Part shown: positions 17,668-26,552 of the stretch, piece after piece
How the letters are laid out: every line of letters starts with the position of its first letter
Position numbering within the stretch: position 1 is the first letter of the stretch
Assembly: GCA_022701275.1 (NCBI GenBank)
Contig: CP031740.1
Coordinates: 445,001 to 509,000, forward strand
DNA: 64,000 nt
Direction of reading: 5' to 3'
Source of the DNA: Microcoleus vaginatus PCC 9802
Lineage (GTDB): Bacteria; Cyanobacteriota; Cyanobacteriia; Cyanobacteriales; Microcoleaceae
Notes under the pieces: model-generated
Told to the model about the DNA's origin: nothing
What the model saw: only the letters and a program-made list of their open reading frames with translations
Database searches by the model: none
Position numbers and translations under genes: made by a program

Positions 17668-18132
17668 ATGACGACTGCAACAGTTTATTCCAACGCTCCT
17701 GATCTCTGCACCGACGACTACATAGCAGTCGGTGTAGCTACCTGCTTCATCAAAGAAGAAGGCGAAGTTTTTGAAGTGCAAGTAATCGAAGCTATTCCCT
17801 CAGCAGCTTTGGAAGCAATTTTGAAGGGAATTCCCACATCTTATTTAATGATTTGCGGGACGACTTTGGGAGCAGTGCTAGACGGCGAAACACCCAAAAT
17901 GTTGCCAGAATTCCCGACATCAGCTCAGTTTAGCGAAGAATTTGGCTTTCGGGCGATCGCCGCTGCCCGCACTTACAAAATCCGCCCCCAAGCTCAACTT
18001 CACATTCCCCTGGGAACAGTTCGCAACGACTTTACTTATTCCTTAGAACGCAAAAGAGTGCTCAACTCCGAGCGCGTCATTCGCACTGAAGACAATGTGA
18101 AACAGCACGAACACACTCACAAGGTTCTTTAA
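17668..18132 (+). CDS. Conserved cyanobacterial protein of unknown function
   Basis: I do not recognise a functional domain. The 154-residue product is soluble with no signal peptide. It reads as alpha/beta: YIAVGVATCFIKEEGEVFEVQVIEAIP is a strand-rich start, IPSAALEAILKGIPTSYLMICGTTLG follows, and the C-terminus is charged with three His. The ATG at 17668 lies in good context after an AT-rich spacer that includes a repeat-like stretch (AAATCTCAAATCTAAAATC near 17601-17622). Confidence 0.6.
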   Translation: MTTATVYSNAPDLCTDDYIAVGVATCFIKEEGEVFEVQVIEAIPSAALEAILKGIPTSYLMICGTTLGAVLDGETPKMLPEFPTSAQFSEEFGFRAIAAARTYKIRPQAQLHIPLGTVRNDFTYSLERKRVLNSERVIRTEDNVKQHEHTHKVL

Positions 18133-18528
18133 ACAAATCCCGCAACTGGGGCAATTTAACAGTGCCTCAGCCAGCGGATGCACCGAAAATAGTTCCGAGT
18201 TTTGAGATGTAATATGAATTCCGGTTGCACTCCTCAATATGATTTTTGACTGTTGACTGTTGACTAAAATTATGCTTTCGGACCAACTGACTGTTGGGAT
18301 TTTTGAAAAATACCGAGGCAACCGGAAACGATGTCAATTAAACATTTAACAAGTTTTTAGTTCATTAATGAAGGAAAAACTTTTAATATTTCGTTATTAA
18401 GACAAACACCAAACATCTCAATGTAGGGTTCGCAGTGCTCACATCACCTAATTAACATAAATTATTAACGACTGTTAAGAAAAATCTTAAGTTCTTAATG
18501 AAAAATTTTAATTCATCAAAAAAATGAT

Positions 18529-18534
18529 AGAATA
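18529..18534 (+). promoter_or_regulatory. Extended -10 promoter of the kinase gene
   Basis: TGATAGAAT at 18526-18534 is an extended -10 element (TGn-TAGAAT). No strong -35 is visible. Transcription would start near 18541 and leave a leader of about 140 nt before the kinase ATG at 18683. The region upstream (18133-18525) holds no gene; it is AT-rich and has ACTGTTG/TTGACTG short repeats near 18245-18265. Confidence 0.5.
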
Positions 18535-18550
18535 TTATTCCAGTTTAACA

Positions 18551-18650
18551 AGGTGAGCCGGCCGGCGGGAAAAAATTAAAAAATCCCGCAATTATTGAAG
18601 GCTAGTAGTTTCAGACTACTGGCATGCGGGCGAGTACATCGCAGGTGAGC
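18551..18650 (+). ncRNA. Candidate structured 5' leader RNA
   Basis: Between the promoter-like element and the kinase ATG three hairpins follow one another: GCGGGA/TCCCGC (18565-18570 with 18584-18589), GCTAGTAGT/ACTACTGGC with a TTCAG loop (18601-18623), and GCGA/TCGC (18630-18642). The motif GGTGAGC flanks the set (18552-18558 and 18644-18650). This could be a riboswitch-like or protein-bound leader. I match it to no known class. Confidence 0.35.
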
Positions 18651-18682
18651 TAAGGATTTCAATCTCACAAATTGGTCAAACC

Positions 18683-21088
18683 ATGCGAAGCTTTGCGAGA
18701 GTAAAGTGGTGGAAATTAACTCGACTATTGCCAGCGGAATTAAAGGGCGAATACCATCTTGGGTACAAAACTGCGCTCTTAATTTTGGGCGGAACAATTT
18801 TAGCAGCTAGCATCACGGGTTGTATCAGCTATCAAAGCGTTCGCCGCTTGATTATCACCAAAAGCGAGCGAAATGCTTTGTTAGAAGTTAGGGAGGGGGC
18901 CAACAAGATCGATCGCTGGCTCGGCACTAGAAAGGCTGAGATCGAAATCCTCGCCCACACTCCTCCCGTTCGTTCGATGAATTGGTCAGTTGCAGAGCCT
19001 TATTTAAAATCGGAAGTAAATCGACTGCAAGAGTTCCAGCACTTCGCATTAATTGATCCCGACGGTTCTTATTTCACCACAAAAGTGGGCAGAGCCTTGA
19101 TTAATGTGAGCGACCGCCAACACTTTAAAAAGGCAATGGCTGGGGAAGTCTATGTTTCCGATCCTACCATTTCTCGCACGCTCAAAGGACAAAGTATTGT
19201 TCCCATTTCCGCTCCGGTGTGGTCAAATTCGGCAAATTCTATTGATAAAACAGCCGAAAAGCCGATCGGAGTAATGAACGGCGTCATTAGCATCGACCGA
19301 ATTGCCGAAGTAGTAGGAAAGCTGGAATATGGGGCAGGAACTTACGCTTTTGTTCTAAATTCTCAAGGAGTGCCGATTGTGCATCCCAACGATCGATTAA
19401 CCGGAAATATAGACAAATCGGCGCCCAGTCTTTTAGAGTCCGCAGATGCTAATTTGGCAAATGTAGCCCGGGAGATGGTTTATCAAAAAACGGGCATTGT
19501 GCTGACTCAAATCAACGACGCCAGAGTTTATGTTGCCTATCTTCCCTTAGAACAAGCTGAATGGTCGATCGCCCTCGTAATTCCCCGTGACAATCTCGAA
19601 AAAGAACTCCTGCCTTTCAAGATACTAGCAATAGCCGCCGGCGTACTTGCCGCCGCAGCTATTTTCGCAGCAATTGTGGCGCTCAAGCTGTTTGCCCTAA
19701 ATTGCATTCGCAGTCGCACAGAAGGTCTTCTCCATCGCTTGACGGGCCGGATTCGCGCTTGCTTGCACCTCGATCGCATCCTCCAAACTACAGTAGACGA
19801 ACTCGGTACTTTACTGAAGCTCGATCGAGCAATTTTCGCATGGTACGATCCCCGACAAGATACTTTAGAATTTGCCTGGGAATATTGCCGGGAAGGTTTG
19901 CCGGGGCGCTTGGGAATCTTTGGTGTTCCAGGAGGGCCCTCTGGAGATTTAGCTGCACGGCTTCACCGCTGCGAAACGATACTGCTACATAAAACGGCTG
20001 CCCCTGATGCCACAGCCTCTGAGGAATATGTCCATATCGAACTCACAAATGGTCACTACGCAGCAGTACCCGTACTAACTCAAAATCATCGGCTTGGATA
20101 TCTGTTCGCCTGTGCAAATCGGCGGTTTGCAACTCCCGACGAGGTGGAAGTTTTGGAAGCAATTGCAGACTCGCTGGCGATCGCCATTTCCCAATCCCAA
20201 CTCCACGGGCAAATTCAACAAGAACTCAAACTTTTGGAAGAAGTCTTAGCCAAACTCAGAATCACCGAAGAGCATTTAGTACAAAGCGAAAAAATGACAA
20301 TTGTCGGCCAACTAGCCGCCGAAGTTGCCCAGGAAATTAATAACCCGATTAACTTTATTTACGGTCGCCTGATTCACGTTAACGATTATATCAAAGATTT
20401 GCTCAATATAATTCGCCTCTATCGCGAACAATATCCCGAGCCTGTGCCGCGAATTGCCACAGAAATAGAAGCCTGCGACCTAGATTTTATCACCGAAGAG
20501 TTGCCGCAAATTCTCAACCTTTTGAAAATAGGAGCCGATCGCATTCGCCAGATAGTCCTTGCTTTGCGGAAATTTTCGCTTCCTGACGAACCCAACAAAG
20601 AACACGCCAACCTAAATGAAAGCATCGACAATATTTTGCTGTTGCTAGCGAGTCGGCTGGAGCAAAAAATATTAGTAGTCAAGGAGTACCACAACCTGCC
20701 CCCCATTTTGTGTTATCCCGGTCAACTGAGCCAGGTATTCGCGAGTCTCCTCAGCACTGCTATTGATGCTCTTAACACTCTTGAAAACTCCGCTCCAATT
20801 ATTACAATTAAAACAGATATTGTCGAGGATTCTCCAGGCAGGTTTATTTCACTATCAATCGCCCACAACGGCTCCCGAATTCCACCGGAAATTCTACACA
20901 GAATATTTGACCAGTTTGGCCATACTAAATCATTTAAAAATTTTAGAGGATTGGAGTTGTCGGTTTGCTATAAAATTATTGTAGAATTGCACGGCGGTCG
21001 CCTTACAGTTGAATCTCCAGTGCCATCTCAAATTAAATCTCAAACTGGGGGCGGTGCTGAGTTTATGGTAAAATTGCCGATTGTTTGA
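18683..21088 (+). CDS. Membrane sensor histidine-kinase homologue lacking catalytic residues (pseudokinase)
   Basis: The 801-residue protein has an N-terminal membrane helix, an extracytoplasmic double-Cache/PDC sensor (about 60-300), a second helix (about 310-335), a GAF domain (about 360-515), a coiled linker and a kinase core. The core is closest to cyanobacterial kinases reading AHEINNPVNFI, but here it reads AQEINNPINFI: the phosphoacceptor His is Q550 (codon CAG). The ATP-binding domain is also eroded: N-box SNAIDAL reads STAIDAL, G1 DNGPGIP reads HNGSRIP, and G2 GTGLGLS reads FRGLELS. It probably senses and signals by contact or is a decoy. The frame is intact. A structured leader precedes it. 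Confidence 0.88.
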   Translation: MRSFARVKWWKLTRLLPAELKGEYHLGYKTALLILGGTILAASITGCISYQSVRRLIITKSERNALLEVREGANKIDRWLGTRKAEIEILAHTPPVRSMNWSVAEPYLKSEVNRLQEFQHFALIDPDGSYFTTKVGRALINVSDRQHFKKAMAGEVYVSDPTISRTLKGQSIVPISAPVWSNSANSIDKTAEKPIGVMNGVISIDRIAEVVGKLEYGAGTYAFVLNSQGVPIVHPNDRLTGNIDKSAPSLLESADANLANVAREMVYQKTGIVLTQINDARVYVAYLPLEQAEWSIALVIPRDNLEKELLPFKILAIAAGVLAAAAIFAAIVALKLFALNCIRSRTEGLLHRLTGRIRACLHLDRILQTTVDELGTLLKLDRAIFAWYDPRQDTLEFAWEYCREGLPGRLGIFGVPGGPSGDLAARLHRCETILLHKTAAPDATASEEYVHIELTNGHYAAVPVLTQNHRLGYLFACANRRFATPDEVEVLEAIADSLAIAISQSQLHGQIQQELKLLEEVLAKLRITEEHLVQSEKMTIVGQLAAEVAQEINNPINFIYGRLIHVNDYIKDLLNIIRLYREQYPEPVPRIATEIEACDLDFITEELPQILNLLKIGADRIRQIVLALRKFSLPDEPNKEHANLNESIDNILLLLASRLEQKILVVKEYHNLPPILCYPGQLSQVFASLLSTAIDALNTLENSAPIITIKTDIVEDSPGRFISLSIAHNGSRIPPEILHRIFDQFGHTKSFKNFRGLELSVCYKIIVELHGGRLTVESPVPSQIKSQTGGGAEFMVKLPIV

Positions 21089-21190
21089 TATCGCATCTTA
21101 CCGCCAGGGAAACCCGTCGCAAATCTTGCCAGCAAGCTCCGCGAAAAGTTTAATTTGGCTTCGTACTCAAGACTTTATTCGTCATAAAAC

Positions 21191-21217
21191 AGAGGGCTGA
21201 AGTCCTCACTACAAACC
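21191..21217. repeat. Copy of the GTAGTGAGGACTT repeat family
   Basis: The stretch GAGGGCTGAAGTCCTCACTACAAACC (split as GAGGGCTGAAGTCC and TCACTACAAACC) recurs, inverted, around 30431-30460 and in part at 29631-29640. It is palindromic in its core (GGCTGAAGTCC). No protein is encoded. Confidence 0.55.
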
Positions 21218-21253
21218 TAATGATCCTTTGTTAACCCAATTGCTATGATAGGA

Positions 21254-21343
21254 TTAGGGAAATAATAAAGGTGCAACCACAGCAAACAACCAACCTCCCA
21301 TTACCAAGACTTCCGCAACAATTAATAAAATATTTTTGTTCAT
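21254..21343 (-). CDS. Possible 29-residue membrane peptide
   Basis: ATG at 21343 opens a 29-codon frame, MNKNILLIVAEVLVMGGWL then FAVVAPLLFP, one hydrophobic helix with a charged N-terminus. It lies 23 bp downstream of the b-type cytochrome gene on the same strand. Small single-helix subunits of this kind are common in cyanobacterial electron-transfer complexes, but I match it to no known subunit. The ribosome site (AAAAGG about 13 nt upstream) is weak, so the call is tentative. Confidence 0.3.
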   Translation of the reverse strand: MNKNILLIVAEVLVMGGWLFAVVAPLLFP

Positions 21344-21365
21344 TTTCAAATTAAGCCTTTTCACA

Positions 21366-21971
21366 TTAAGAGCGATCGACCAAAGAGCGAATTTTCTTCC
21401 ACCAAGCCGCCGGTGAATCCTCCGGGCGATATGCGGCATCAAACATGGACAAAATTAGCGGCCAACCCCCCACCTTCGCACTCATCAACAAGTGCATTGC
21501 CAGACAAAACACCAATACCACCCAACCAGAAGCGTGTAAATAATACCAAACCTGCGTCAATTCCCCAGCCGGCAGCCATTCTTCCTTAACCATACTGCCA
21601 GAAGCGATCGCCCAAGTCAGTGCCAGCAACATTAACGTATTCACAATCCGGTGCCAACTGTACCACCAAATCGGTTTTCCCAACTGCGTTAGTTTCCCAA
21701 AAGAATCCGGCTGCACCAAGCGTTTTGGACCGGCGTGGAAACTGTACAATGCAAAAGCCGGCATTATTCCTAACAGCAACATCTTGCCAAAAGTGCCGTG
21801 AATCCCGATAATATCTGCAATCTGAGGCACGGGGACTTTGCCAAACCGCCCATCGTAGGTGTTGTAAGCCAGAAATGCGCTCAAAATTGCTAAAAGGGCG
21901 ATCGCGGCGTTAACCCCATGCAGTAACCTGAGCAGCAATGGCTGGTACGGTCTAGATTGCGGCATAGTCAA
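21366..21971 (-). CDS. Cytochrome b/b561-type membrane protein
   Basis: The 201-residue protein has four hydrophobic helices carrying His residues suited to bis-His haem ligation: RLLHGVNAAIALLA (helix 1), IHGTFGKMLLL (2), WHRIVNTLMLLAL (3) and YLHASGWVVLVFCLAMHLLM (4). This fits the cytochrome b561/hydrogenase b-type domain family. It should pass electrons across or along the membrane; partners are unknown. A tiny hydrophobic ORF follows on the same strand. Divergent mntP begins about 190 bp away. Confidence 0.82.
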   Translation of the reverse strand: MTMPQSRPYQPLLLRLLHGVNAAIALLAILSAFLAYNTYDGRFGKVPVPQIADIIGIHGTFGKMLLLGIMPAFALYSFHAGPKRLVQPDSFGKLTQLGKPIWWYSWHRIVNTLMLLALTWAIASGSMVKEEWLPAGELTQVWYYLHASGWVVLVFCLAMHLLMSAKVGGWPLILSMFDAAYRPEDSPAAWWKKIRSLVDRS

Positions 21972-22162
21972 TTCTGCTACTTGATAAATAATCTTTTACA
22001 CAATACAGCTAAGCGCTGATTTTTTCAACTCTCGCTAATTGTGAAATAAATGTGACTCAAAAATGAATATATTATGATAATAACGTAATTATATCAAAAA
22101 TTTTTGTAAACTAAAACAGTCAAGAGTAACAGTTTATTTATAACACCTAACAGTTTACAAAA

Positions 22163-22744
22163 ATGGATGCAGCCACTACCATATTACTTTCCTTGGGACT
22201 AGCAGCCGATGCTTTTGCTGTTGCTGTTTCGAGCGGTTTAGCAATCAAACACATGAAGGTCAATAAAGCTTTAAAAATCGCCTTATTTTTCGGAGGTTTT
22301 CAAGCTTTAATGCCCGTAATAGGATGGTTAATCGGTCTTAGTTTTAGTTTTTTGATAACACCGATCGACCATTGGATCGCTTTTGGGCTTTTGAGTTTCA
22401 TTGGCGGGAGAATGATTTACGAATCGCTGCAAAGCGAAGAATGCGAGAAAAAGTTCAATCCCTTAGATACGGGAACTTTGATAACGCTGTCGGTGGCGAC
22501 GAGTATCGATGCCCTCGCAGTTGGCCTCGGATTTGCTGTCCTGAAAGATTCTATTGCTCTTGCGGTGACTGCGATCGGAGTTATTACTTTCTTTTTAGCC
22601 TTTGCAGGCGTGTTTATTGGGCACAAGTGCGGCAACTTGTTTGCTAATAAAATTGAGATATTGGGCGGAGCAATTTTAATTTTTATTGGCAGCAGAATCT
22701 TGTTTCTGCACTTGACAGAAATGCCATTAGTTATCGGTCATTAG
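22163..22744 (+). CDS. mntP: Manganese efflux pump MntP
   Basis: The 193-residue protein has six membrane helices and the twin Asp motifs of the MntP (DUF204/YebN) family: LGLAADAFAVAVSSGLA in helix 1 and ATSIDALAVGLGFA in helix 4. MntP exports Mn2+, which matters in phototrophs with high manganese need. The leader (21990-22162) is AT-rich; I do not see a yybP-ykoY manganese riboswitch. The 3' end runs into a TCATTAG-type repeat that encodes the last residues and stop (VIGH-stop). Confidence 0.92.
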   Translation: MDAATTILLSLGLAADAFAVAVSSGLAIKHMKVNKALKIALFFGGFQALMPVIGWLIGLSFSFLITPIDHWIAFGLLSFIGGRMIYESLQSEECEKKFNPLDTGTLITLSVATSIDALAVGLGFAVLKDSIALAVTAIGVITFFLAFAGVFIGHKCGNLFANKIEILGGAILIFIGSRILFLHLTEMPLVIGH

Positions 22745-22768
22745 TTATTAGTCAAGAGTCATCAGTCG
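22737..22768. repeat. TCATTAG-type short repeats at the mntP stop
   Basis: GGTCATTAGTTATTAGTCAAG followed by AGTCATCAGTC is a degenerate run of the TCATTAG heptamer, which also occurs near 28644 and 37716-37876. It overlaps the mntP stop codon. Confidence 0.55.
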
Positions 22769-22850
22769 AACATTGACATCAGAGTCTCTGGTGACTCCAA
22801 TTCCCAAAAAGTGCTATAACAGCAATATTGCGTTAAAGGATAAAAATTCG

Positions 22851-23405
22851 GTGCTGAAACTTTACGGCGGAGCCCGCAGCAGGGCCTCAATTGTCAAGTG
22901 GTATCTAGAAGAAATAGGAGTTCCCTACGAATTCGTCATGCTGGATATGCAAGCAGGGGCACACTTGCAGCCCGAGTATCTCGAAATAAACCCGATCGCC
23001 AAAGTACCGGCAATTGTTGACGGAGATTTCAAACTTTGGGAATCCGGCGCAATTCTGCTGTATTTAGCTCAAAAACATGGTAAAATGCCCGATAATTTGG
23101 AGCAGCAAGCTCAAATCGTGCAGTGGGTCATCTTTGCTAACGCCACCCTCGGCCCTGGAATATTTGTCGAAGCAAGTCGGGAGCGGGAAACTCCCAAGTT
23201 GTTAAAACCGTTAAATGAAATCTTCGAGAAACAGCCATTTTTAATGGGTGATGAATTTGGCGTCGCCGACGCAGCAGTCGGGTCAATGTTGGCCTACATT
23301 CCGATGATGCTAAAACTAGACCTTAGTGCTTATCCGGCCGTTGTAGATTACATCAAGCGGATCTCAGAAAGACCGGCTTTCAAAAGTGCGATCGGCGGTA
23401 GCTGA
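22851..23405 (+). CDS. Glutathione S-transferase
   Basis: Thioredoxin-fold N-terminal domain (LKLYGGARSRASIVKWYLEEIGVPYEF, INPIAKVPAIVDGDFKLWESGAILLYLA) and helical C-terminal domain (LMGDEFGVADAAVGSMLAYI) mark a bacterial GST. I prefer GTG 22851 (VLKLYGG, read as Met), with AAGGA about 10 nt upstream, giving 184 residues. The frame is open to a TTG at 22773, but that extra stretch is atypical and overlaps repeat-derived sequence. The protein probably conjugates glutathione to electrophiles. It shares a bidirectional terminator with psbK. Confidence 0.88.
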   Translation: MLKLYGGARSRASIVKWYLEEIGVPYEFVMLDMQAGAHLQPEYLEINPIAKVPAIVDGDFKLWESGAILLYLAQKHGKMPDNLEQQAQIVQWVIFANATLGPGIFVEASRERETPKLLKPLNEIFEKQPFLMGDEFGVADAAVGSMLAYIPMMLKLDLSAYPAVVDYIKRISERPAFKSAIGGS

Positions 23406-23440
23406 AGGCAGAAAGAACAACGAAACAAAACTTAATAGCT

Positions 23441-23476
23441 AAAAGCAGGGGCAATTCAAAAATTGCCCCTGCTTTT
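23441..23476. terminator. Bidirectional terminator between GST and psbK
   Basis: AAAAGCAGGGGCAATT (23441-23456) pairs with AATTGCCCCTGCTTTTT (23460-23476) around a very short loop. A-run and T-run flank the stem, so it can end transcription from both the GST gene (plus) and the tgt-psbK side (minus). Confidence 0.9.
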
Positions 23477-23489
23477 TAGGAAATCAAAC

Positions 23490-23627
23490 TTATCTAAATC
23501 CGACAGCCGCCTGCCAAACAAAAGCCAGCAACAAGAAAAACACGGGAATGACCGGCAAAACATTAACCAAAGGCTCAAAAATCGAATAAGCTTCGGGCAG
23601 TTTTGCTAAGAGTAATGCAGCTTCCAT
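23490..23627 (-). CDS. psbK: Photosystem II reaction centre protein K
   Basis: A 45-codon gene translating [20 protein letters not shown] then [20 protein letters not shown] and AVGFR. This matches cyanobacterial PsbK closely, including KLPEAY, where mature PsbK begins after processing, and the single membrane helix. PsbK is a low-mass PSII subunit near CP43. It lies 66 bp downstream of tgt on the same strand and ends before the shared terminator. It is below the usual ORF length cut-off and easy to miss. Confidence 0.96.
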   Translation of the reverse strand: MEAALLLAKLPEAYSIFEPLVNVLPVIPVFFLLLAFVWQAAVGFR

Positions 23628-23693
23628 GAATCAACCTACCTATCCAACAGAATTTTCATAATTGTCGCATATCTTTACCCAAGGCAATCATGA

Positions 23694-24818
23694 TTAATCG
23701 ACTCTCGGTGCGAGCCAGTGGGCAAACTCTTCAGTAAATCGATCGGCAAAAATCGCTTCCCGCATCCTCCCAGTAAAGCGAATCAACTCCGTGACATTGT
23801 GAATCGCCAGCAAAGTATACCCCAGCACTTCGTTAGCCCGCGCCAAATGGGCCAAATAAGCCCGACTGAATTTTTGGCAGGTATAACAAGGACAAGACTC
23901 ATCCAGCGGAGCAAAATCCTCCCGAAACCGAGCATTTTTCAAATTCCAGCGTTCCCCACCAACAAAAGCAGTCCCGTGGCGGGCTAGCCGAGTTGGAATC
24001 ACGCAGTCAAACATATCTACGCCACTCGCCACCGCCAGCGCCATTTCCCGATAAGTCCCAATCCCCATCAAATAACGCGGTTTATTTGCCGGCAACAGAG
24101 GCGCTGTCACCTTCACAATCTCTGCGATCAAATCCCCCGATTCCCCCACACTAACCCCGCCGATGGCGTAGCCTGGTAAATCCAAATCTACCAACTGGTT
24201 CGCCGCGCGCGATCGCAAATCGGGGAAAACGCCCCCCTGGACGATTCCAAACAAAGCTTGATCCGGACGCGAGTGAGCTTGAATGCAGCGTTGCAGCCAG
24301 CGGTAAGTGCGATTTGTCGCCGCCTCCACCTCTTCCCGCGTAGCGGGGTAAGGGGGACACTCGTCAAAGGCCATAATCACATCAGCGCCCAACTCATTCT
24401 GAATTTCGATCGATCGTTCCGGCGTCAAATTAATCATGCGGCCATCGCGGGGAGAGCGAAAAGTCACCCCATTCTCCGAAATAGTCCGCATTTGGCTCAA
24501 GCTAAACACCTGAAAGCCGCCCGAATCCGTCAGCATCGGGCCTGGCCAAGCCATAAATTTGTGCAATCCGCCCGCGCCTGCGACAATCGCTTCCCCCGGC
24601 TGCAAGTGCAAGTGATAAGTATTTGCCAAAACCATTTGAGAACCCGCCGCCTCAAGATGTGCCGGTGTCAAAGTTTTGACATTAGCTAGCGTCCCCACAG
24701 GCATAAATTTAGGCGTTTCCACAACACCGTGGGGAGTTGTAAAAACCCCTGCACGCGCTTGGGTATGGCTGCAATTAGCCTGACATTTAAAAGAAAATCT
24801 CGCGTTGTCTTCAGTCAT
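23694..24818 (-). CDS. tgt: tRNA-guanine (queuine) transglycosylase
   Basis: Tgt swaps guanine-34 of GUN-anticodon tRNAs for preQ1 in queuosine synthesis. The 374-residue protein contains [30 protein letters not shown], the catalytic [60 protein letters not shown] and the zinc site [18 protein letters not shown]...LLAIHN. Length and order are normal. psbK follows on the same strand. Confidence 0.97.
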   Translation of the reverse strand: MTEDNARFSFKCQANCSHTQARAGVFTTPHGVVETPKFMPVGTLANVKTLTPAHLEAAGSQMVLANTYHLHLQPGEAIVAGAGGLHKFMAWPGPMLTDSGGFQVFSLSQMRTISENGVTFRSPRDGRMINLTPERSIEIQNELGADVIMAFDECPPYPATREEVEAATNRTYRWLQRCIQAHSRPDQALFGIVQGGVFPDLRSRAANQLVDLDLPGYAIGGVSVGESGDLIAEIVKVTAPLLPANKPRYLMGIGTYREMALAVASGVDMFDCVIPTRLARHGTAFVGGERWNLKNARFREDFAPLDESCPCYTCQKFSRAYLAHLARANEVLGYTLLAIHNVTELIRFTGRMREAIFADRFTEEFAHWLAPRVD

Positions 24819-25002
24819 TAGTCCCCGACGATCGTTAACCGCTACTGGGCAGTCGTTGTTATCTAACCTATTGTTGATGACATAGCGACAAAAAACTCAT
24901 GACCCCGCCCAAAAACGGATACAAGTTTCCGACAATCGTCGTGGAGGGCAAAAAATTTTAGACCTTAGTTCTAACTCCCAGATTCACGGCGCTGCAAGTA
25001 AA

Positions 25003-25030
25003 TCTAAAATCTAAAATCTAAAATCTAAAA
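25003..25030. repeat. TCTAAAA heptamer array, four copies
   Basis: Four exact tandem TCTAAAA units in the spacer between tgt (upstream, minus) and the conserved gene ending at 25046. Confidence 0.75.
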
Positions 25031-25045
25031 TCGACTGACTGACGA

Positions 25046-25495
25046 TTAAAAGGGGGAATCATCTTCGTCCAAGTGCAGATCCCAGTTGCCTGAGAGTACC
25101 TGATCGACAACCGCATCCAAAGCCGCAGCATTTAAATTCCGGGCGAATTGCTCTTGCAAAGGATTGGAGAGGGGAATTAAGCGCAACTGCCGTCCATCTT
25201 GAATCAGGTCAAAATAAGCACCATCTTCAGGGGACTGTTTAAGTTCCAGGTAATCAAAACTATACACGTTCAAATAAAGCGCATGGTTGGCAATCAGGGT
25301 AGAACGGTCGGGGTTGGCGAAGACTTCGAGTACATAACCTTCCCCTTCGCTATAAATCTGGCCATCCTGTATGTGAAGGTAGCGAACACGTCCTAAATCA
25401 AACAGCAATCTTTTGATATCGCGTTTGTTGACGACAATCCCTGTATCGATGATGCAAGGAGCAACTACCCTGTTATTCAATTGATCGTGACTCAT
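25046..25495 (-). CDS. Conserved cyanobacterial protein of unknown function
   Basis: I do not recognise a domain. From the preferred ATG at 25495 (MSHDQLNNRVVAPC) it has 149 residues; the frame is open to 25573, but that extension looks non-coding. It is soluble and strand-rich (RYLHIQDGQIYSEGEGYVLEVF, LYLNVYSFDYLEL) with an acidic C-terminus (LHLDEDDSPF). Its conserved place near tgt and cobS may reflect ancestral gene order only. Confidence 0.65.
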   Translation of the reverse strand: MSHDQLNNRVVAPCIIDTGIVVNKRDIKRLLFDLGRVRYLHIQDGQIYSEGEGYVLEVFANPDRSTLIANHALYLNVYSFDYLELKQSPEDGAYFDLIQDGRQLRLIPLSNPLQEQFARNLNAAALDAVVDQVLSGNWDLHLDEDDSPF

Positions 25496-25754
25496 GTAGT
25501 AAAAGCCTCTGTTGTAGTATTGTCCCGTCTTGAAAATCAGGGAGTTAGTTAGAATTCTTGGCAAGGGAAACACGGATCTTGAGTATAGTCATTTTAGATA
25601 GGGAGCTTTGGGATCGCTGCCGACAGAGGTTTTCCGGGGAAAAGAGCGGGCGACAGGAGGAATGCTCGATCCAAAAAACTAGGGTGTTACAGTCCAATTC
25701 TGGCACACGCTAATCGATTGACAACTGCATACCAGATGAAAAATTTTCTATCTT

Positions 25755-26552
25755 ATGGTGCATGATAAATGGGTTCGCTCTACGATCGAGTTTTTCCGGA
25801 ATCAAGGCGCTGCCATCGCAGCGGCAGTCGCTTTTTATACTTGTTTGCCGGTACCAGTGTCTTGGACTTTGGAGTTTCGGGGCATTGCCCGCTTGGCACC
25901 GGCGATCGGGCTTTTGATTGGGGGGATGCTGGGACTGGGGGATGTTGGGTTGCAGTTGTTGGGAATGCCTGATCTGACTCGATCGGCCTTGGTGGTAGTC
26001 TTGGGCATCGCCGTGACTGGCGGGCTGCACCTAGACGGCGCAATGGACGCGGCGGACGGGCTGGCTGTACCCGACCCGGTACGCAGGCTGGAAGTCATGC
26101 GGGACAGCGTTACAGGAGCCTTTGGGGCGATGGCTGCGATCGCGATCGTACTGCTGAAAACTGCCGCTCTCTCGGACTTGAATAACTATCGGTGGCTGGC
26201 TTTGATGGGTGTCGCGGGTTGGGGAAGGTGGGCCCAACTGGTGGCGATCGCCCGCTATCCATATCTGCGGGCCGAGGGTAAGGGAGCTTTTCACAAGGAA
26301 TCTATTTATTCTCCTTTTGATTTTATCCCAGGAGTGCTGTTGCTGCTTAGTCTGAGCGTGGTGCAAGTTGTCTTGGAGGGCGATCGGTGGCTGTTGGCGG
26401 TGGGGATGGCGTTGGGGGGAAGTGCGATCGGGATTTTTGCCGGAGCCTGGTTTAACCACCGTTTGGGCGGCCACACGGGCGATACTTACGGTGCCGTAGT
26501 CGAGTGGACGGAGGCTTTATTGCTGTGTCTTTTGGCAGCTTTGGAAGGGTGA
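25755..26552 (+). CDS. cobS: Adenosylcobinamide-GDP ribazoletransferase (cobalamin synthase)
   Basis: Integral membrane enzyme joining alpha-ribazole (phosphate) to adenosylcobinamide-GDP, the last assembly step of (pseudo)cobalamin. The 265-residue protein shows [13 protein letters not shown] near the start, the acidic motif [15 protein letters not shown] followed by [15 protein letters not shown], several hydrophobic helices, and [20 protein letters not shown] near the C-terminus, all CobS hallmarks. Other cob genes are not in the window. It ends convergently with the repeat protein gene, with a hairpin between. Confidence 0.95.
   Translation: MVHDKWVRSTIEFFRNQGAAIAAAVAFYTCLPVPVSWTLEFRGIARLAPAIGLLIGGMLGLGDVGLQLLGMPDLTRSALVVVLGIAVTGGLHLDGAMDAADGLAVPDPVRRLEVMRDSVTGAFGAMAAIAIVLLKTAALSDLNNYRWLALMGVAGWGRWAQLVAIARYPYLRAEGKGAFHKESIYSPFDFIPGVLLLLSLSVVQVVLEGDRWLLAVGMALGGSAIGIFAGAWFNHRLGGHTGDTYGAVVEWTEALLLCLLAALEG

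Noticed and set aside
21990-22162. Possible yybP-ykoY manganese riboswitch ahead of mntP
   Set aside because: The leader is AT-rich and I see none of the conserved GC-rich loops of that class.
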